Below are positions 38,903 through 47,287 of a DNA stretch of 64,000 bases, piece by piece. The notes below the pieces were generated by a model that saw only the letters and a list, made by a program, of their open reading frames with translations, was not told the DNA's origin and did no database searches. Each line of letters begins with the position of its first letter. The stretch's first letter is position 1. The translations under genes were made by a program, and so were the position numbers. The stretch lies in assembly GCA_964590435.1 (NCBI GenBank), contig CAZPWT010000046.1, forward strand, positions 84,464-148,463, written 5' to 3'. The DNA is from WSZJ01 sp964590435 (GTDB lineage Bacteria; Planctomycetota; MHYJ01; WSZJ01).

Positions 38903-39280
38903 CTACGCCTCCCTCATCGCCTCCGCGATCAGCCCCGCCAACAGCGTCCGGTGGCACTTCTCCGCGTCCTCGCACGCCGACGAGCACAGCAGCGTGACTG
39001 TCTCGCCCGCCCTGACGCGTTTCGCCAGCGAAGCGATGCCGATCCACTGCGCTTTCATCTCGTCGAGGTAGCGCTTGCGGTACTCGTCCCATCCGATCGC
39101 TTCGCCCGTCTTCCCGTAGTACGCCGCGTGGAGTTCCCGGCTCGGCCCCAGCCGCGGCCACCAGTCGTCCCAGGTCTCGTCGGGCTTGGAGACGCCGCGG
39201 GGGCGGAAGCGGCAGATGAGGAGGCGGAAGCCGTCGCCCGGCTCGGGCGGGTCGTTCCAGCAGCGGGTGCGGAGGGGCAT
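38903..39280 (-). CDS. DUF488-family protein
   Basis: The 125-residue protein matches DUF488. It has a basic start with two hydrophobic strands (FRLLICRFRPRG), the W-rich middle (DDWWPRLGPSRELHAAYYG), and the C-terminal VTLLCSSACEDAEKCHRTLLA, where the Cys pair and CHR triad-like segment are typical. The biochemical role of the family is not established. Its start follows a strong GC-rich hairpin that separates it from the DUF1579 gene. Confidence 0.85.
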   Translation of the reverse strand: MPLRTRCWNDPPEPGDGFRLLICRFRPRGVSKPDETWDDWWPRLGPSRELHAAYYGKTGEAIGWDEYRKRYLDEMKAQWIGIASLAKRVRAGETVTLLCSSACEDAEKCHRTLLAGLIAEAMREA

Positions 39281-39288
39281 CGATGAAC

Positions 39289-39312
39289 GGGGCCCGGCGA
39301 GCGCCGGGCCCC
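39289..39312 (-). terminator. Strong GC hairpin between the DUF1579 and DUF488 genes
   Basis: GGGGCCCGGC and GCCGGGCCCC form a perfect 10-base stem around GAGC, 10 bases after the DUF1579 stop on the minus strand. No T-run follows. It could end or attenuate the DUF1579 transcript or protect its 3' end. Confidence 0.45.
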
Positions 39313-39322
39313 GCCTCGTCGG

Positions 39323-39892
39323 CTACTTCTTGCGCGTGTAGGTGAGTTCCATCGACTTCACGTCCTTGCCGTCCATCACCTCGTACATCTCGTAGACGAA
39401 CTCGTCGTCGGACTTGTGCGTCGCGACGGTCTTGTACTTCATGATGTTGCCCTTCGCATCGGGCATTTCCCCCGGGTACTCGACCGTGGTCCCGCCGTCC
39501 TTGCTCGTGCCGAGGAGGAACATCGGCGTCGAGCCCACGTTGTCGCTCCAGTAGTTCGTGAACTTCTTCGAGGCCGTGTCGTACCCGAGCATCCCGACGC
39601 CGCGGTACGGCTCGCCCATGAACGTCCCCGAGAACTCCTGCTGCACGAACCAGCCGTCGAGGATCGACTTGAACTCCGCCGAGCCGGTCGTCGCCTGCCC
39701 GTCCGTCGGCAGCCCCATCCAAAACTTCGCGGAGACGTCCCACTTGCCGGCCATCTTCGCCAGCCGCTGGTGCTCCGCCCCCGGTTTCGCCCCTTGCGGT
39801 GCTTCCTTCCCGTCCTCGGACCACAGCGGCCGGGCGAGGAACGCGCACAGCAGCGTGGTGAGTCCGATCCCGATCGCAAGCTTCGACTTCAT
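39323..39892 (-). CDS. Exported DUF1579-family protein
   Basis: The 189-residue protein starts with a signal peptide (LAIGIGLTTLLCAFLARPLWS) and continues as a beta-rich lipocalin-like domain. The DUF1579 signatures are MAGKWDVSAKFWMG, GWFVQQEFSGTFMGEPYRGVGMLGYD and the end KSMELTYTRKK. The function of the family is unknown; it is probably periplasmic. The ATG at 39892 is the start of the signal peptide. Confidence 0.85.
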   Translation of the reverse strand: MKSKLAIGIGLTTLLCAFLARPLWSEDGKEAPQGAKPGAEHQRLAKMAGKWDVSAKFWMGLPTDGQATTGSAEFKSILDGWFVQQEFSGTFMGEPYRGVGMLGYDTASKKFTNYWSDNVGSTPMFLLGTSKDGGTTVEYPGEMPDAKGNIMKYKTVATHKSDDEFVYEMYEVMDGKDVKSMELTYTRKK

Positions 39893-40002
39893 GGCGGTCT
39901 CCCTGTTGGAGTGGGTGATGGGGCTGTCCCGAAGAGCGCGCGAGGCTACGGCGGGGCGGCGGGGGCGCGCAATCCCATCCTTTCGTGTCCTTTCGTATCT
40001 GC

Positions 40003-40119
40003 GCCAGGCTCGTGGCCGTTTGTCCGCCGTTTCATCCGCCCCCGTTGACTTCATTCGGCCACAGGCGAACGGTCCGGGATAAAGGACGGATCTTCCGGGG
40101 ATACGGCCACGAGCCTGGC
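40003..40119. repeat. REP-like inverted repeat element, copy 1
   Basis: GCCAGGCTCGTGGCCGT (40003-40019) is repeated exactly inverted at 40103-40119. Similarity extends about 20 bases beyond each arm, as degenerate TTTCGTGTC/TTATCCGT-style modules. It occupies most of the 304-base gap between the DUF1579 gene and the MEMO gene. The GGCCGT(T)ATCC modules are shared with the element at 48074-48208. Confidence 0.6.
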
Positions 40120-40196
40120 ACGGATAAGAAAAGACGGGAAAAGATACGGGGCCGCGCGACCGGAGCGGGCGATTGCGGTCATGCAACCAGCGCCAG

Positions 40197-41444
40197 TTAT
40201 CGGAACTCCATCGCCGTGTAACTGACCACCTCGTGGTTCTCCATGTCGGCGAAGCGGTCGTACTTCACGAGCTTCCCCTTCTTCGCGTCGGTGGCCGCGA
40301 GAAGCGTCGTGATCGCCGAGAGGCCGCAGATCTTGCGCCAGTCCTTCACGTCGCTGACCGACTTGAACCATCCGCCGGCGTCGACCGCCGCGGCATGCTC
40401 GAGGGACTCGAGGTCTTCCTTCTCGATCTTTTTCAGCAGCTTTTCCGTCACGGGGTCCTTGTCCCCGAACTTCGCGCCGACGTGCGCGAGGTCGACCGCG
40501 CCGATCATGACGACGTTGCCGCGCTTCTCGACCGTTTGACGCAGTGCGTCAACGAACCCCGCCACCTGCGGGTCCTTCAGCGGGTCCGTCCCCCTGAAGA
40601 CGTGCTCGTGCATCGAGCTGCACAGCACCGGCACGATCCGGAACGGCCGGTCCCGGAACAGCCACTTCAGCATCAGCGCCTGGAACTCGATCGAGTGCTC
40701 GTCGCGGTGGTAGATCTCGTCCGCGAAGAGGTCGCCGTCCTTCCAGCGCGAAGCGAGCTCGTCGACGAAACCGGTGTCGACCGGGGCGGCGCCAAGTGGC
40801 GTGTCGTAGGCCTTTCTCGTCGCGGTGTAGAGCGTGCGCGGCGACTTGTGCGCGACCCCCAGCACCACGAACGTGTCCGCCGAGCAGCCCTTTGCCAGCG
40901 CGCCGTACGCGTGCGCGTAGCATGCCCCGCCGCGGTGCAGGTCGATGTGCGGCGCGAGGATCGCCTTGATCGCGCCTTTCTTCACCGACTTCGGCGGCGC
41001 GCTCCCCGGGCCGCGCTCGTGCCCGAAGAACGACTCCAGGTACCCCGGGATCGCCTCCGGCCGCGGGTCGTGCGGCGGGATGTACGCCCCCGTGCTCCAC
41101 GCCGCCCGCGCCGGCGCCGCCCGGTACTCGTCCACGACCTTCTTCCGCCGCGCCTCGAACGCCTCCCCCTCCAGGAACCCCTTCGCGTCCAGGTCCCGGA
41201 TCAGCGCCCGGATGTCCTCCTCCGGCACGTCCCGCCCCGTCGCCCGCCGGAACTCCTCCTGCATGTCCGCCGGCGCGTGCTTCCCGTCGAACATCTGCAG
41301 CAGGTACGCCCCGTACAGCGTCACCGGGAACGCCCCCTCCGCGATCCCCGCCGGGTCCGTCAGGAACAGGTACTTCTGCCCCTTGTGCTCGTGCGCATGG
41401 GGCTCGACGGGGCGGAGAAGCGGCCTCTCGGGATTCGGCGTCAC
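40197..41444 (-). CDS. MEMO/AmmeMemoRadiSam system protein B family
   Basis: The 415-residue protein has a C-terminal MEMO domain from about residue 135. It includes APHIDLHRGGACYAHAY, FVVLGVAHKS, DEHSIEFQALMLKWLF and VMIGAVDLAHVGAKFG. MEMO proteins resemble metal-dependent dioxygenases, but their bacterial role is unclear. The first 100 residues are an extra helical domain (EEFRRATGRDVPEEDIRALIRDLDAKGFLEG). No AMMECR1 or radical-SAM partner lies in the window. GTG 41444 is preferred because the preceding residues are Gly/Pro-rich, although an in-frame ATG exists at 41492. Confidence 0.85.
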   Translation of the reverse strand: MTPNPERPLLRPVEPHAHEHKGQKYLFLTDPAGIAEGAFPVTLYGAYLLQMFDGKHAPADMQEEFRRATGRDVPEEDIRALIRDLDAKGFLEGEAFEARRKKVVDEYRAAPARAAWSTGAYIPPHDPRPEAIPGYLESFFGHERGPGSAPPKSVKKGAIKAILAPHIDLHRGGACYAHAYGALAKGCSADTFVVLGVAHKSPRTLYTATRKAYDTPLGAAPVDTGFVDELASRWKDGDLFADEIYHRDEHSIEFQALMLKWLFRDRPFRIVPVLCSSMHEHVFRGTDPLKDPQVAGFVDALRQTVEKRGNVVMIGAVDLAHVGAKFGDKDPVTEKLLKKIEKEDLESLEHAAAVDAGGWFKSVSDVKDWRKICGLSAITTLLAATDAKKGKLVKYDRFADMENHEVVSYTAMEFR

Positions 41445-41476
41445 GGGGCGATTGTACCGGCCATCCGGAGGTCCCC

Positions 41477-41505
41477 CTGTCCACGGCCCCAAACATCGCT
41501 ATAAT
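41477..41505 (+). promoter_or_regulatory. Candidate promoter for the pseudouridine synthase gene
   Basis: A perfect TATAAT at 41500-41505 lies 47 bases before the ATG at 41553. The hexamer 17 bases upstream (CTGTCC) is a poor -35. The -10 sits in the divergent gap, so this is probably a sigma-70 promoter with a weak -35. Confidence 0.45.
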
Positions 41506-41552
41506 CCCCCCCCCTCGTAATCCGCCCTTCCCTCGAGATCAAAGGACCGAAA

Positions 41553-43940
41553 ATGCAGACGCGCCTCCAGAAACTCCTCGCTCACGCCGGCATCGCTTCG
41601 AGGCGCGAATGTGAAGAAATCATCGCCGCGGGCCGGGTCACGGTGAACGGGAAGGTCATGACCGAGCTCGGGTCGAAGGCGGACCCGGACGTGGACGACG
41701 TGCGGTGCGACGGGGAGCCGGTGAAGCCGGAGAAGACGGTGTATTTCCTGCTGAACAAGCCCTCGGGGGTGCTCTGCACGAACGAGAAGTCCTACGGGCA
41801 GACGCGGGTGATCGACCTGTTCCCGGCGATCGCGCAGCGGCTGTACACGGTCGGGCGGCTCGACGCGGAGTCGACGGGGCTCCTGATCGTCACCAACGAC
41901 GGCGAGCTCGCCAACCGCATCGCCCACCCGCGCTACGAGGTCGAGAAGACGTACTCGGTGGCGGTGAAGGGCTGGCTCGAGGGGCCCGCGCTGGAAAAGG
42001 TGCAGAAAGGCGTGTGGCTGGCGGAAGGCAAGACGGGGCGCGCGAAGGTGCGGATCATCAAGCGCACGCGCCAGATGACGGCGCTGGAGATCACGATCCA
42101 CGAGGGCAAGAACCGCGAAGTCCGCCGCATCTTCTCCAAGGTCGGCCACCCCGTGATTTCGCTTCGGAGAATCCAGATCGGCGGCCTGCTCTTGGGGAAG
42201 ATCCACGAGGGGCAGTGGATCCCGATCGACCGGGACACGCTGTTGAAGAAGATCGGGATCGACCCTGCGACGCTGGAGCCGGAGGCGATGGCGAAGTTCG
42301 AGGAGACGATCGGGAAGAAGAAGCGTCCGGTGCGGGTGGAGGAGGAAGCGGAGGCGGAGGAGGTTGAGGCGGGGGAGGACGCGGAGGAAGCGGTGGCGGA
42401 GGAGAAGGAGCCCGCGGAGGTAAAGGAGCCGGTGAAGGCGAAGGAGAAACCCGCGGCGGTGAAGGAGGAGAAGGAGGGGGAAGAGGAGATCCTGAGCGAC
42501 GAGGAGCTGGAGGAGATGCTCGAGAGCTCCGGCGAGTTTGACGATGACGACGACGAGGACGAGGAGGAAGAGGAAGGCGGCGAAGAGGAAGAAGGCGGCG
42601 AAGAAGAAGCCGAGGAGAAGCGCCCGCCGGCGAAGGTCCCGCAGAAGCCGCCGACGAAGGCGCCGCAGCGTGGAGCGGCGCCGCGGGCGGGATCCGGGAG
42701 CGACGCGGGGGGTGGAGGGAAGCCGTGGAGCGCGCCGAAGGGTGGAGCGCGTGGTGCTGCGCCGAGGGCCGGTGGCGGGGCGAAGCCGTGGAGTGCGCCG
42801 AAGGGCGGGGCGCGCGAGGGTGGCGGCCGGCCGTGGAGCGGCCCGAGGCGGGACGACGCGCGCGGCGGGAGCGTTTGGCGCGGGGACCGGTCGGGCAAGG
42901 GGCGCGGACCGCAGGGCGTGGAAGAAGGGCCGGAGGAGGGCGGGCCGGCGGGCGGGCAGGAGGGCGGGAGGTCTGGAGGTGACCGGCCCTGGAGTGGCCC
43001 GCGTCGCGAGGGTGGTGGCGGCAAGCCGTGGAGTGGCCCGCGTCGTGAGGGCGGCGGTGAGAGGCCATGGAGCGGCCCGAGGCGCGAAGGTGGCGGCGAA
43101 AAGCCCTGGAGCGGCCCGCGTCGCGAGGGCGGAGGCGACCGGCCGTGGAGTGGCCCGCGTCGCGAAGGCGGCGGCGACAAGCCGTGGAGCGGCCCGCGTC
43201 GTGAAGGCGGCGGCGACAAACCGTGGAGTGGCCCGCGTCGCGAAGGCGGCGGTGGCAAGCCCTGGAGTGGCCCGCGTCGCGAAGGCGGTGGCGACAGGCC
43301 GTGGAGTGGCCCGCGCCGAGAGGGCGGAGGCAGCAAGCCTTGGAGCGGCCCGCGCCGCGAAGGTGGGGGAGACAAGCCCTGGAGTGGTCCTCGGCGTGAG
43401 GGCGGCGGCGACAAGCCGTGGAGTGGCCCGCGCCGTGAAGGCGGCGGCGACAAACCGTGGAGCGGCCCGCGGCGCGAGGGCGGTGGTGGCAAGCCGTGGA
43501 GTGGGCCGCGTCGCGAAGGTGGCGGCGACAAGCCGTGGAGCGGTCCGCGGCGCGAAGGCGGCGGCGACAAGCCGTGGAGTGGCCCGCGCCGTGAAGGTGG
43601 CGGTGGAAGACCTTGGAGCGGCCCGCGCCGCGAAGGCGGCGGCGACAAACCGTGGAGTGGCCCGCGTCGCGAAGGTGGCGGTGACAAGCCGTGGAGCGGC
43701 CCGCGCCGCGAAGGCGGCGGCGGCAAGCCTTGGAGTGGTCCGCGTCGCGAAGGCGGTGGCGACAAGCCGTGGAGCGGTCCGCGTCGCGAAGGCGGCGGAG
43801 GCAAGCCTTGGAGCGGTCCGCGCCGCGAAGGCGGCGGAGGCAAGCCGTGGAGTGGCCCGCGCCGTGAAGGAGGAGGCGGCAGGCCCCCCGGCGGCCCGCG
43901 CCGCGACGGCGGCGGCCGCGGAGGTCCCCGCAGGCCGTAA
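41553..43940 (+). CDS. RsuA/RluB-type pseudouridine synthase with a very long acidic and repetitive tail
   Basis: Residues 1-60 form an S4 RNA-binding domain (MQTRLQKLLAHAGIASRREC). Residues to about 240 form the catalytic domain with GRLDAESTGLLIVTNDGELA (catalytic Asp near 104), KTYSVAVKG and EGKNREVRRIF. The enzyme should isomerise a uridine in ribosomal RNA. The family is usually 230-300 residues, but this protein has 795. A Glu/Asp-rich segment (about 265-365) is followed by basic Gly-rich sequence and 23 copies of a 13-residue unit (KPWSGPRREGGGD type). The tail should be disordered and RNA-binding. The ATG follows a TATAAT box. Confidence 0.93.
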   Translation: MQTRLQKLLAHAGIASRRECEEIIAAGRVTVNGKVMTELGSKADPDVDDVRCDGEPVKPEKTVYFLLNKPSGVLCTNEKSYGQTRVIDLFPAIAQRLYTVGRLDAESTGLLIVTNDGELANRIAHPRYEVEKTYSVAVKGWLEGPALEKVQKGVWLAEGKTGRAKVRIIKRTRQMTALEITIHEGKNREVRRIFSKVGHPVISLRRIQIGGLLLGKIHEGQWIPIDRDTLLKKIGIDPATLEPEAMAKFEETIGKKKRPVRVEEEAEAEEVEAGEDAEEAVAEEKEPAEVKEPVKAKEKPAAVKEEKEGEEEILSDEELEEMLESSGEFDDDDDEDEEEEEGGEEEEGGEEEAEEKRPPAKVPQKPPTKAPQRGAAPRAGSGSDAGGGGKPWSAPKGGARGAAPRAGGGAKPWSAPKGGAREGGGRPWSGPRRDDARGGSVWRGDRSGKGRGPQGVEEGPEEGGPAGGQEGGRSGGDRPWSGPRREGGGGKPWSGPRREGGGERPWSGPRREGGGEKPWSGPRREGGGDRPWSGPRREGGGDKPWSGPRREGGGDKPWSGPRREGGGGKPWSGPRREGGGDRPWSGPRREGGGSKPWSGPRREGGGDKPWSGPRREGGGDKPWSGPRREGGGDKPWSGPRREGGGGKPWSGPRREGGGDKPWSGPRREGGGDKPWSGPRREGGGGRPWSGPRREGGGDKPWSGPRREGGGDKPWSGPRREGGGGKPWSGPRREGGGDKPWSGPRREGGGGKPWSGPRREGGGGKPWSGPRREGGGGRPPGGPRRDGGGRGGPRRP
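42981..43877 (+). repeat. 23 tandem copies of a 39-base coding repeat
   Basis: Twenty-three units of exactly 13 codons run without a gap inside the pseudouridine synthase gene. The core PWSGPRREGGG is invariant, while the two variable residues alternate among D, G, E or S, and K or R. Third codon positions differ between units (TGGAGT or TGGAGC, CGT or CGC, GAA or GAG), so the peptide is kept while the DNA drifts. More diverged units (KPWSAPKGGAR) precede the array. Confidence 0.95.
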
Positions 43941-44023
43941 CACTTCCGCCTTTGCTTTGACAGCACGCCCCCCGGCTCCCAGACTTTTCGCTTCCCCGCG
44001 AATCGTCCTTCGGAGCCCCCGCC

Positions 44024-44416
44024 ATGCCCGATTCCGTCCGCACCGGCGCCGTCACGGTGCTGGTCGTCTACGAATCGGACACCGTCCGCCGCGCGCTCCG
44101 TTCCGCCCTCATGCCCGCGGGGCTCGACGTCATCGAGGCGTCGTCGCTGGGGGAAGCGCAGTCGGCGATCGACGCGGGCGGGATCGGGCTGCTGGTCGTG
44201 GACGTGCAGCGGCCGACGACGGACGGCGTCGCGCTGGCCGGCGATTTCCGCTCGCGCCCCGGCCTTGAGACGATCCCGATCGTCCTCCTCACGCCGGACT
44301 GGCGCGCCCGCGACCGCGGCCTCGCCGCCGCGGCCGGCGTCTCCGCGTGCCTCGTCAAGCCCGTCCCCCCTTCGGTCGTGAAACAGACGGTGCTCGACCT
44401 CCTCGGGATGGCATAA
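44024..44416 (+). CDS. Stand-alone response-regulator receiver domain
   Basis: The 130-residue protein is a single CheY-like receiver domain. The phosphorylation Asp lies in LLVVDVQRPTTDG, the switch Thr in IVLLTPD and the Lys in CLVKPV. The paired acidic residues that normally follow strand 1 are YE instead of DD (VLVVYESDTVRRAL), so Mg2+ binding may be weakened. No output domain or neighbouring kinase is present. A TTGACA at 43957 lies 67 bases before the ATG but has no clear -10 partner. GGAG precedes the start. Confidence 0.85.
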   Translation: MPDSVRTGAVTVLVVYESDTVRRALRSALMPAGLDVIEASSLGEAQSAIDAGGIGLLVVDVQRPTTDGVALAGDFRSRPGLETIPIVLLTPDWRARDRGLAAAAGVSACLVKPVPPSVVKQTVLDLLGMA

Positions 44417-44476
44417 TTCCCGCCCCGCGCCGCCCCGGCGGCGATCCTTGCCCGGCCTTCACTCACGGAGATCCCC

Positions 44477-47281
44477 ATGCGCACGTTCCCCTGGCTGTCC
44501 CTCGTCCTCGCCCTATCCCTCGCCGGCTGCGGCGGCGATCCGGCTCCCGCGGGCGGGCCGGGTGAAGGGGACAACCGCGAGGGAGGCGCCGCGGAGAAGC
44601 CGCGCGCCGAGCCGGTGTGGAAGAACGTCCGCGCGCCGCGCCCGCCGCAGAACGCGTGGGACATCGCCGCCGCCGTCGAGTCGCGGCAGCTCGCCAACGG
44701 GCTCACCGTCCTCATCCGCGAGCGCCACGGCGCGCCGGTCGTCACCTGCGAGCTCGCCTTCAAAGTCGGCGCCGTCGACGAGCGCGACCGCGAACGCGGC
44801 ATCGCCCATTTCCTCGAACACATGCTCTTCAAGGGCTCGCCCTCCTTCAAGAAGGGCGAAATCGACGCGTACACCTCGAAGAACGGCGGCCAGAACAACG
44901 CCTACACGACGCGGGACATGACCGCCTATCACTTCACAATGCCGTCCTCCGGCCTCGACGCCGCGCTCAAGATCCTCTTTGAAATGCTCGGCCAGTCAAC
45001 GCTCGACGAGAAGGAGTTCGAGGCGGAGAAGGGGCCCGTGCTGGAGGAGCTCCACTCGGGGCAGGACGACCCGTGGGACCGGCTGTGGGAGCGGTCGACG
45101 GCGGAGGTGTACTCGAAGCATCCGTACCACCACCCGGTCATCGGGTACGAGAAGGAAATCCAGGCGATGACGCGGGCGCAGATGAAGGAGTTCTACGACA
45201 AGTATTACAAGCCGGCGAACGCGGTGCTGGTGATCGTGGGCGACGTGGATGCGGAGAAGACGTTCGCGAAAGTGGCGGGGATGTTCGGGAGCATCCCGTC
45301 CGGGACGCCGGTGCCGAAGCTGGACGTGGTGGAGCCCGCGCAGGAGAAGGAGAAGCGCGTCGAGACCCCGGAGGACGTCGAGGTCGACCGGATGATCATG
45401 GCGTGGCGCGGGCCGGCCGTCGGCGAGGACGACGACTACATCTGCGACATCCTGAGCAGCGTGCTGGGCACCGGCCGCACGGCGCGCCTGTACCGCCGCC
45501 TCGTCGAGGACGACCAGCTCGCCTCGGCCGCCGACGTCTCGAATTACAGCGGACGCTTCCCGGGAACGTTTATGGTCAACGTCGAGGCGCTGCCGGGCGC
45601 CGACCGCGCGCGGATCGAGAAGTCGATCGAAGAGGAGGTCGCGAAGCTCGCGGCGGAGGGGCCGACGGCGGACGAGCTCACCAAGGCGCGCAATGGCACG
45701 ATCGCCGCGTTCATCTTCCGCGCGGAAAGCGCTTCGTCGATGGCCGACCTGCTCGCCTCGAACGTCTGCACGCTGACGCTCGACGACCTCAGCCAGTACG
45801 TGTCGAGGATCGAAAAGGTGACGGCCGACGCGGTGAAGGCGGCGGCGAAGCGCATCCTGCGGAAGGAGACACGGACGGTGTGCTGGTCGATCGCGAAGGG
45901 CGGGAGCGACAAGGACGGGGTGCAGGACGCGACGGAGGACGGCGCGCCGCGGGTGCGTAAGGACGGCGACGCGAAGGCCGGCGGCGCGGGCGGGGTGAAG
46001 CTGACCTCGGCGAAGCGCGTCGTGCTCGACAACGGGCTGATCCTGATCCTCCTCGAGAACCACGACCTGCCGATCTTCGCGCTGCAGTCGTTCACGCGGG
46101 CCGGGCAGCTGCAGGAGTCGGAGGACCACGCGGGGCTCGCGAACTTCGTCGGTCGGATGCTCGAGGACGGCACGGCGGACGCGGACGGAAAGGTCCGGCG
46201 CTCGGCCGAGGACATCGCTTCGTCGATCGAGAACATCGGCGGGCGGCTGTCGACGTCGGCCGCGGGCGTGGACGTCTCGGTGGTCGCAAAGGACCAGGAC
46301 CTCGCGCTTGACCTCGCGTTCGACATCCTCCAGCACTCGTCCTTCCCGAAGGAGTGGGTCGAGCAGCGCCGCCAGATGACGCTCGCGATGATCGCCGCCA
46401 AGAACGACAACCCGCAGCAGCTGGCCCGCGACGCCTACATGGAAACCGTCTACGGGAAACACCCGCTTCACCGCCCCGCCGACGGCTACCCCGACACGAT
46501 CAATGCCCTCACGCGCGAGCATTGCCTCGCGCACTTCCAGACCTACTTCGTCCCCAACAACACGACCGTCGCGATCGTCGGCGACTTCGACGCGGCGAAG
46601 GTCGAGGCGCGCATCCGCGAGCTCACGAAGTCCTGGAAGGTCGGGCTCCTCGACTTCCCCGAGTTCGCGCCGGCCGAGAAACCCGCGCAGGGCGGCTCCA
46701 GGGGCGTCGTCCTGCCGAACGCCAAGCAGGTCAACGTCTTCATCGGCCACCTCGGGATCCGCCGCAGCGACCCCGACTACTACACGCTGCTGGTGATGGA
46801 CAACGTGCTGGGGACGGGAAGCGGCTTCACGGACCGGATGTCGCGGACGATCCGCGACGAGAAGGGGCTGGTCTACAGCGTGGGCGCGAACATTTCGTAC
46901 AGCGCGGGGCTGGAGCCGGGGACGTTCCGGGCATTCTTCGCGACGAAGCCGGAGAAGTTCGAGACGGCGCGGGCGATGGTGATGGGGGAGATCGAGCGGA
47001 TCCGCAAGGAGCCGGTGCCGGCGGAGGAGCTGCAGGCGGCGAAGGACTACCTGACGGGGAGCTTCGCGCTGGAGATGGAGACGAACGCGCAGCTCGCGGA
47101 CATGCTGGTGATGGTGGAGCGGTACGGACTCGGGCTCGACTACCCGGAGAAGTTCGTGGAAAAGGTGCGCGCGGTCACGGCGGAGCAGGTGCTCGCCGCG
47201 GCGCAGAAGCACCTCGATCCCGCGGCGCTCTGGCGTGTCGTGAGCGGGCCGGTGGACGAGAAGGGGGAGCTGAAGAAGTAG
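44477..47281 (+). CDS. Two-domain M16 zinc metallopeptidase, lipoprotein
   Basis: The 934-residue protein starts with a lipoprotein signal (LVLALSLAGC), so it should be anchored in an envelope membrane. The N-terminal M16 domain has the inverted zinc motif HFLEH at residues 111-115 and the third ligand in EKGPVLEELHSG. The second half (from about 510) repeats the fold (ALQSFTRAGQLQESEDHAGLANFVGRML) but lacks the HxxEH motif, as in pitrilysin-like clamshell peptidases in which one half is inactive. It ends six bases before the stop of the convergent beta-barrel gene. Confidence 0.92.
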   Translation: MRTFPWLSLVLALSLAGCGGDPAPAGGPGEGDNREGGAAEKPRAEPVWKNVRAPRPPQNAWDIAAAVESRQLANGLTVLIRERHGAPVVTCELAFKVGAVDERDRERGIAHFLEHMLFKGSPSFKKGEIDAYTSKNGGQNNAYTTRDMTAYHFTMPSSGLDAALKILFEMLGQSTLDEKEFEAEKGPVLEELHSGQDDPWDRLWERSTAEVYSKHPYHHPVIGYEKEIQAMTRAQMKEFYDKYYKPANAVLVIVGDVDAEKTFAKVAGMFGSIPSGTPVPKLDVVEPAQEKEKRVETPEDVEVDRMIMAWRGPAVGEDDDYICDILSSVLGTGRTARLYRRLVEDDQLASAADVSNYSGRFPGTFMVNVEALPGADRARIEKSIEEEVAKLAAEGPTADELTKARNGTIAAFIFRAESASSMADLLASNVCTLTLDDLSQYVSRIEKVTADAVKAAAKRILRKETRTVCWSIAKGGSDKDGVQDATEDGAPRVRKDGDAKAGGAGGVKLTSAKRVVLDNGLILILLENHDLPIFALQSFTRAGQLQESEDHAGLANFVGRMLEDGTADADGKVRRSAEDIASSIENIGGRLSTSAAGVDVSVVAKDQDLALDLAFDILQHSSFPKEWVEQRRQMTLAMIAAKNDNPQQLARDAYMETVYGKHPLHRPADGYPDTINALTREHCLAHFQTYFVPNNTTVAIVGDFDAAKVEARIRELTKSWKVGLLDFPEFAPAEKPAQGGSRGVVLPNAKQVNVFIGHLGIRRSDPDYYTLLVMDNVLGTGSGFTDRMSRTIRDEKGLVYSVGANISYSAGLEPGTFRAFFATKPEKFETARAMVMGEIERIRKEPVPAEELQAAKDYLTGSFALEMETNAQLADMLVMVERYGLGLDYPEKFVEKVRAVTAEQVLAAAQKHLDPAALWRVVSGPVDEKGELKK

Positions 47282-47287
47282 CCCGGC

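Noticed and set aside
42981..43877. Tandem repeats considered as a CRISPR array
   Set aside because: Units are contiguous with no spacers and encode a regular peptide. No cas genes are near.
41499..43966. Long minus-strand ORFs (814 and 677 codons) with Pro/Arg/Leu repeats
   Set aside because: They are the complement of the 39-base coding repeats. The plus-strand frame has a pseudouridine synthase domain, and synonymous drift follows its codons.
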